Below, one piece after another: positions 59,183 to 64,000 of a DNA stretch of 64,000 bases (within the stretch, counting starts at the first letter, position 1; each line of letters starts with the position of its first letter). The DNA is from Planctomycetota bacterium. GTDB lineage: Bacteria; Planctomycetota; Planctomycetia; Pirellulales; Pirellulaceae. The stretch is taken from NCBI GenBank assembly GCA_026692905.1, contig JAPLNL010000113.1, positions 1 to 64,000 on the forward strand. The letters run 5' to 3'. Position numbers and translations under genes: made by a program. The notes below the pieces were generated by a model that did no database searches, was not told the DNA's origin, and saw only the letters and a list, made by a program, of their open reading frames with translations.

Positions 59183-59256
59183 CGAGGTCGACGGGGGTCG
59201 AACCCGCAACCTCCGGATCGACAGTCCGGTGCTCTAACCAATTGAGCTACGACCCC
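59183..59256 (-). tRNA. tRNA-Asp(GTC)
   Basis: 74 bases on the minus strand. Acceptor stem GGGGTCG pairs with CGACCTC (one G-U pair); discriminator is G as usual for Asp. D arm GCTCAATTGGTTAGAGC, anticodon stem CCGGA/TCCGG with loop CTGTCGA (anticodon GTC), and T arm GCGGGTTCGACCCCCGT. No CCA is encoded in the DNA. Confidence 0.95.
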
Positions 59257-59524
59257 ATCGCTTGAGAGGGATTATATACCTAGTCCCGTACCCCGCAAGC
59301 GCACTTGGTCTCGAGAGGCCGATTTTCTCTCGAATCGAGCCTTCGATTTCGGTGTCCAACGTGTTTATTCGGAAAAACCAGTAAATCCAGCAGTCTTGAA
59401 ATGGCATTGACGGAAGTCAGCATCCTGGGATTTGCATTGCATCACACGAAACCTACGATTTCCTATCGTCCGGCTTGTCCACTTGTTCTTGCAGACCCAA
59501 TCGATCGAATTTGAAATCCAGATC

Positions 59525-59668
59525 ATGCAGACGTTATCAAAATTCGGGACCGAGATTATTCGAGGCATTGCGTACAGTGTCGAACACATGACGGTTATGC
59601 AATGGGGAATTCTAGCTTCAATCTCGATCGTCCTTGGGTTCTTTTGCCTTCGCACCACTCGATTCTAA
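59525..59668 (+). CDS. Possible small membrane protein
   Basis: 47 aa from ATG 59525 with a C-terminal transmembrane helix (WGILASISIVLGFFCLRTTRF). Longer upstream starts exist but lack support. No family recognised. Confidence 0.35.
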   Translation: MQTLSKFGTEIIRGIAYSVEHMTVMQWGILASISIVLGFFCLRTTRF

Positions 59669-59693
59669 GCTTGGCCGCACAATTACAAAATAC

Positions 59694-59823
59694 CTAGCAC
59701 GACGCGCAAGCAAGTGATTTGGATAGTAGATTCACTAGCACGACGCGCAAGCTAGTGATTTGGTTAGTAGATTCACTAGCACGACGCGCAAGTTAGTGAT
59801 TCACTAGCTTGCGCGTCGTGCTA
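59694..59823. repeat. Tandem triple of palindromic repeat family B
   Basis: Three starts of CTAGCACGACGCGCAAG at 59694, 59735 and 59776 give a 41-base period; the last unit folds with its complement ending at 59823. Elsewhere in the window the element is single. The stretch from here to 60226 has no supported gene; 60181-60228 carries family C. Confidence 0.85.
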
Positions 59824-60180
59824 AGGTCGTTCGCATTCTGCTGGCATGTGTACGAAAACAAAGCTGGCCGATGGCAAAGCCACCGACCAGCACTTGTTTT
59901 TTCCTCCGACCGTCAGGCGGCACGACACGGAGCCGCTGCGAGACTGGCGTAAATCAAGCGTGCTACTGCACTGCCCTTTGCGATCTAGGCCAACGCATAA
60001 TGATGGTCCCTCAGCCGGAAAAACGACCGGAGGCAATCGAGCAAACAGTTTCCGGTTTGCTCAGCTGAACTATAGGCAACTAGCAAGCCGTTGGAAAGAT
60101 TGATTATGGAGAAAATCAGCCTTCGGTTTTAGGCCCTTTCTTTTCAAACAACCTTTCTTGCGTTAATGGCGAAACGACTG

Positions 60181-60228
60181 TAGCTGAATTCTTACGAATC
60201 CAGCTACGACTCGAATCCAGCTACGACT
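60181..60228. repeat. Palindromic repeat, family C copy 5
   Basis: TAGCTGAATTCTTACGAATC followed by a repeat of CGAATCCAGCTACGA. It abuts the end of the FG-GAP gene. Confidence 0.7.
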
Positions 60229-62206
60229 ATCGTTTGTTTTTGAGATAGTAAAGCCGTCCGTCCTCCGCGCCACCAAGGAAATCGGGAATCTTGTCGCCGT
60301 CAAAGTCGACCACGGTTGGACTGACGTCATGGCCCTCAATGTTTTTCGATGCCAACGTACCTGCATTTCGCATTACCCAGTTGCCGTCAACCGACTCAAC
60401 TTGTTCGAGGAAATCTGCGTTTGCCGAATTCAATAAAAAATCGAACTTCCCATCGCCGTTCCAGTCCGTCACGCAAAGTTTTCGTCGCCCGCTTTTGCCA
60501 GCAGTGCCCGCATTCAATCGAAGCGGCTGTTTTTTCGTATCTACAAACTTTCGCTGCGGCGCTTTCAAAATCAATCGTTGGTCCATTTGAGCTCGTTCAA
60601 AGTAAGCCAAGTATCCCTCATGATCCAGCATCGCGAGATCGAGCAATCCGTCATCGTTGAAATCGAATATCGCGGGTGTCGTTCTCCACTGCGTAAGCAA
60701 CTCCTTGCCATGCGGTCGTAGCCAACCCCATGCCAGCTTGGGCTGGTCTGTGTCCCATTCGACATCGATAGACTGAGGCGGGGAGAACTTTGGTGCTGTT
60801 CGGGAGCCCGTATTTCGAAGCCATTCAACACGACCCAATATCGAATTGAAAATGATGTCAGGTAATCCATCTCCGTCCCAGTCCCCAACGTTCAACGTTG
60901 TGTAGCCCCATTTGGCCTCAGCCGGTCCTTGGATGCTCCCATTGGCACCAGCCATGATTCGAAAGTCGCGTTCTTCGATCTTCAAACGAATCGGTTTGTT
61001 CCACTTGGGCGATTCGATATTGGGACCGCTGAGGTTTTCAAAGAGCTCGATGTATCCTGCCGTGTTTCCCGAAAGAATATCGGTGTCCCCATCTCCGTCC
61101 CAATCGCATCCGGCAGGAGTCGCTAACGCTCCGCACTTAAGGAACTCTGCTTCTTGCTGGAAATATCTAGGCTTTGCAAACAGAGGTCTTGTCGTTCCAT
61201 TTCTAGAACGAAGTCCCACATTTTCAACGAAGGCTACTCGGCCATCTTCATCTCCAACAATTAGGTCGGAGTCTCCATCGCGATCCCAATCGAATGCAAT
61301 GGGTACAATCATCTCAAGCTCCATTGCCAACGGCTCCCCATCCATCGTTTCAACACGCTGGCTTGCTCCGTATTTGGGTGAGGTTCTCGTTCCGAGATTT
61401 TCAAAGTAAGTGAACTGGTCAATGAACTCACCGCAGATTAGGTCAAGATCGCCATCCCCGTCCCAATCTTCAAAGTTCGGAGATGGGCATCCGAAAACAT
61501 CCAATCGATTGCCATCCGCTTCGACAAACTCTGGATCGGCATAGTCGGGATGTTGGGTTGTTCCACGATTTCGAAAAAGGTAGATCCAACCGTGCAGCGG
61601 GCCGTTTTGCCATTGGCCTATTTCATTCCAAGCGTCGTCCCAACCGTAGTAACTCCAATCTTCGACTGCGACAATCAAGTCAAGATTTCCGTCGCCATCG
61701 TAGTCTACATAACGCCACTGATTGTGTCTTACTTTGGGGCCTTTTGGTTGCGTTCCCTGCGGCTTATGAAATTTAGGATCGATGGGCAGTAAACGCTTTT
61801 CCTGTGTTCCAGATTGAGTGAAATTCGGATACTCAAAACCTGGTGACAAAACGCGAAGAGCGCCCTCGCTGTAGCTTGGCATGACGTAGTGCGTCGTTTG
61901 GCTCAGTAATCTACCCGGTTTGAATACTGGCATGGTGTGCACAGAAGTGTCTCCGGTCGTGTTTTCGAACAACCACACCCCATTGGAGGGTTTGTCTGGG
62001 CAGGAGACCAGCAAATCAAAATCGCCATCCCCGTCAGCGTCCCAGGGGACTGGCCATGCCCAAAGCCCGACACCCAAATCGACCACTAGACCAGGATGGT
62101 TAAATCGCAGCGGCATCAGGTTTTCTTGGGCTGGAAGGAATCCATTTAGCAAGAAAAACCATGAGTGCAAGCAAATTGGAATCGCTCGAACGAGAGGGAA
62201 ACGCAT
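60227..62206 (-). CDS. FG-GAP/VCBS-repeat exported protein
   Basis: 659 aa. Signal-type N-terminus (IPICLHSWFFLLNGFLPAQE). Many FG-GAP/VCBS calcium-loop repeats: DADGDGDFDLLVSC, DYDGDGNLDLIVA, DWDGDGDLDLICGE, DRDGDSDLIVGDEDG, DWDGDGDTDILSGN, DWDGDGLPDIIFN and DFDGDKIPDFLGG. These fold as a beta-propeller in surface or secreted proteins. Ligand unknown. Divergent from the DUF1501 gene. Confidence 0.92.
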   Translation of the reverse strand: MRFPLVRAIPICLHSWFFLLNGFLPAQENLMPLRFNHPGLVVDLGVGLWAWPVPWDADGDGDFDLLVSCPDKPSNGVWLFENTTGDTSVHTMPVFKPGRLLSQTTHYVMPSYSEGALRVLSPGFEYPNFTQSGTQEKRLLPIDPKFHKPQGTQPKGPKVRHNQWRYVDYDGDGNLDLIVAVEDWSYYGWDDAWNEIGQWQNGPLHGWIYLFRNRGTTQHPDYADPEFVEADGNRLDVFGCPSPNFEDWDGDGDLDLICGEFIDQFTYFENLGTRTSPKYGASQRVETMDGEPLAMELEMIVPIAFDWDRDGDSDLIVGDEDGRVAFVENVGLRSRNGTTRPLFAKPRYFQQEAEFLKCGALATPAGCDWDGDGDTDILSGNTAGYIELFENLSGPNIESPKWNKPIRLKIEERDFRIMAGANGSIQGPAEAKWGYTTLNVGDWDGDGLPDIIFNSILGRVEWLRNTGSRTAPKFSPPQSIDVEWDTDQPKLAWGWLRPHGKELLTQWRTTPAIFDFNDDGLLDLAMLDHEGYLAYFERAQMDQRLILKAPQRKFVDTKKQPLRLNAGTAGKSGRRKLCVTDWNGDGKFDFLLNSANADFLEQVESVDGNWVMRNAGTLASKNIEGHDVSPTVVDFDGDKIPDFLGGAEDGRLYYLKNKR

Positions 62207-62584
62207 GGGGAATAGGCCATTTCACGCTGAGGATTCTTGATTGAAAGGGGGGATGGACGATAGAATTGTACCGAGATCACGCTTGGAAGAGGGCCCGGTA
62301 CTGACAGATCACGTTTCGGAAGCCCGAGCCACTCCGAGCCGAATCTCCCGCCATTGACGGAGGTGTCAATAATTCCATACAAGCCGAGGGCTGTAGACTA
62401 AGATGGTAATTTGTCGGCATATTGACAATTCCCTGGAATTTGTTCAGGCTGATACACTAATGATTGTTGGGGAGGACGGTGCAATCGCATATTGTGCTCC
62501 TCCTAGCAATCATTGCCTACCAAATTGCACACGCTCCGATGGATGTGCTGCACCTTAATTCCCCTCCAACCATTCGGGTACATG
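62207..62584. other. Divergent intergenic region
   Basis: About 380 bases between the FG-GAP gene (minus) and the DUF1501 gene (plus). It should carry both promoters; no clear element or repeat seen. Confidence 0.35.
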
Positions 62585-63934
62585 ATGTTGTCGATACTAG
62601 GTCAGTACGGGGCTGCTAACAGCTACTGCGATAGGGAATCTCGGCGTTCATTCTTGAAAATCGGTGGCATGAGCTTCGGTGCGACGGCCCTTGGCTTGGC
62701 TAACGTTCTTCGCGCCGAATCTGCGCAGAAGAAAAATTCGAACAAATCTCTGATTCAGATATTCTTGGGTGGCGGACCTCCCCACCAAGACATGTGGGAT
62801 ATCAAGTCGGATGCTCCATCGGAGATTCGCGGAGAGTTTCGTGCAATTCCAACCAACGTCCCGGGCATCCAGATTTGCGAAGTCTTTCCAAAGCTTGCTC
62901 GTCTCATGGACAAGGCAGCCATCATCCGTTCCGTGGTCGGCTGCAAAGATAGGCATGAGTCCTATCAGTGCCTTAGCGGATGGATTCCGGACGATTTAAA
63001 GGCTCTCGGCGGCAGGCCGTCGATCGGCTCGGCGGTGTCCAAGCTAAAGGGAGCAGTCGATCCTGCCGTTCCGCCGTTTGTTGGATTGGCAGAGCGATCG
63101 AGCCACGTTCAGTGGTCGGATTGCGGTGCTCCAGGTTTCCTCGGTGCGTCCCACTCCGCTTTCAAGCCGGATGGCCCTGGCATTGAAAACATGAAGCTGA
63201 ATGGCATCTCGCTTGAAAGACTGCAAAGTCGCAAAGAGCTTCTTACCAGTCTTGATATGCTTCGTCGCGACATTGACACTACTGGCGTCATGGGCGGAAT
63301 GGATACTTTCGGTCAACGGGCTTTGGATGTCCTGACCAGCAGCAAGCTAGTAGACGCACTCGACTTGTCCAAGGAAGATCCTGCAATCGTTGCGAAGTAC
63401 GGTAATGGCAAACCTTACCAGTATCAGTATGACGGATGTGCGACTCGCAATGATCACCTTCTGATCGCTCGTCGTCTGATCGAGGCGGGCGTTCGTGTGG
63501 TCAGTTTGAGTTTCGGCCGATGGGATAGCCATGGAAAGAACTTTGATTTGGTTCGGGATCACGGTGGTAAGCTCGATCAATGTTTGAGTGCCCTCATCGA
63601 AGATTTGGACATGCGTGGAATGCTCGAAGATACCAGCATTGTTGTCTGGGGAGAATTTGGACGTACACCTAAAATTAACAAGGAAGCTGGCCGCGATCAC
63701 TGGTCGCAAGTCAGTTGTGCGTTCATGGCAGGAGGCGGCATACGAACAGGCCAAGCTATTGGTGCGACCAACCGTCTAGGTGAGTATGCGACCCTGAGGC
63801 CTGTCCACGTTCAAGAAGTCATAGCGACCCTTTACCACAATCTCGGAATCGACGTTACAAGCACGACGGTTGCGGATGCGACCGGTCGGCCACAGTTCCT
63901 GGTCGATCATAGTCCGGTTAGTGAATTGATTTAA
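62585..63934 (+). CDS. DUF1501 domain protein (Tat-exported)
   Basis: About 449 aa from the ATG at 62585 (ATGs at 62582 and a longer start at 62513 exist). The N-terminus ESRRSFLKIGGMSFGATALGLANVL is a Tat signal typical of DUF1501. Family features: LGGGPPHQDMWDIKSDAPSEIRGEF, GVRVVSLSFGRWDSHGKNF, SIVVWGEFGRTPKINKEAGRDHW and LGIDVTSTTVADATGRPQFLVDHS. Alkaline-phosphatase/sulfatase-like fold; activity unproven. Usually next to a DUF1549/1553 cytochrome gene, which is not in view here. Confidence 0.93.
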   Translation: MLSILGQYGAANSYCDRESRRSFLKIGGMSFGATALGLANVLRAESAQKKNSNKSLIQIFLGGGPPHQDMWDIKSDAPSEIRGEFRAIPTNVPGIQICEVFPKLARLMDKAAIIRSVVGCKDRHESYQCLSGWIPDDLKALGGRPSIGSAVSKLKGAVDPAVPPFVGLAERSSHVQWSDCGAPGFLGASHSAFKPDGPGIENMKLNGISLERLQSRKELLTSLDMLRRDIDTTGVMGGMDTFGQRALDVLTSSKLVDALDLSKEDPAIVAKYGNGKPYQYQYDGCATRNDHLLIARRLIEAGVRVVSLSFGRWDSHGKNFDLVRDHGGKLDQCLSALIEDLDMRGMLEDTSIVVWGEFGRTPKINKEAGRDHWSQVSCAFMAGGGIRTGQAIGATNRLGEYATLRPVHVQEVIATLYHNLGIDVTSTTVADATGRPQFLVDHSPVSELI

Positions 63935-64000
63935 AATTGAATTAAGATAGTTTCCCCCCACCCCATGGCTTCCCAAGCCCGGCATTCTTCCAGGAATGCC

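Noticed and set aside
59846-60103. 85-aa plus-strand frame (and opposite-strand frame)
   Set aside because: No domain, no convincing start; sits beside repeat elements.
1-64000. CRISPR array or rRNA operon
   Set aside because: No direct repeat with regular spacers of CRISPR type and no rRNA-like stretch was seen; the tandem units are 8- and 41-base simple repeats.

Overview
The window looks like the chromosome of a planctomycete of the Pirellulaceae (Rhodopirellula/Blastopirellula relatives). This is inferred from gene content, not from a search: a DUF1501 protein, ThuA-like, Gfo/Idh/MocA and PQQ-type propeller proteins, a multiheme cytochrome with a sorbosone-dehydrogenase-like partner, a BBP2-type porin, an SHD1 domain, a bacterial formylmethanofuran dehydrogenase pair, very large membrane-anchored proteins, and many dispersed palindromic repeats between genes. 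Base composition is roughly even.

Layout. 1-470 is repeats only. 471-7854 is minus-strand housekeeping: trpS, pyrD, an HTH protein, thiF, an exported protein and hemH. 8149-14406 is a minus-strand exported/redox group (ThuA-like, sorbosone-dehydrogenase-like propeller, five-haem cytochrome c, Tat-type protein). 14590-15278 is a nucleotidyltransferase with a small partner. 15410-19053 is a compact tyrosine/homogentisate catabolic operon (hppD, FAH-family hydrolase, hmgA, flavin-reductase-like). 19358-25364 holds a PQQ-like propeller, an oxidoreductase, a LarA-like protein and a ceramidase-like protein. 25824-31121 holds an ABC-2 permease and two beta-propeller-type loci that are each broken into overlapping frames. 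31337-44784 has a membrane protein, a porin and two giant coupled membrane proteins (1247 and 2266 aa). 44741-48986 has RNase Y and an FHA-sigma54 activator. 49273-53164 is leuB-fhcB-fhcA in overlapping frames. 53415-59256 has an HtrA protease, a large exported protein, a divergent Ser/Thr kinase and tRNA-Asp. 60227-63934 has an FG-GAP protein and a DUF1501 protein.

How genes work together. hppD, the FAH-family gene and hmgA supply tyrosine breakdown from 4-hydroxyphenylpyruvate through homogentisate to the ring-cleavage products. fhcB and fhcA are two subunits of the H4MPT-linked formyltransferase/hydrolase complex of bacterial C1 metabolism and are translationally joined to leucine biosynthesis gene leuB. 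The 14406-8149 group is probably one transcript for periplasmic oxidation. The two giant proteins share one architecture that seems to occur three times in tandem; they have no function I recognise and are the best candidate for an undescribed system.

Limits: all family calls rest on motif reading without database searches. Many start sites are uncertain because the longest frames often start at TTG or run through repeat elements; starts chosen are explained per gene.
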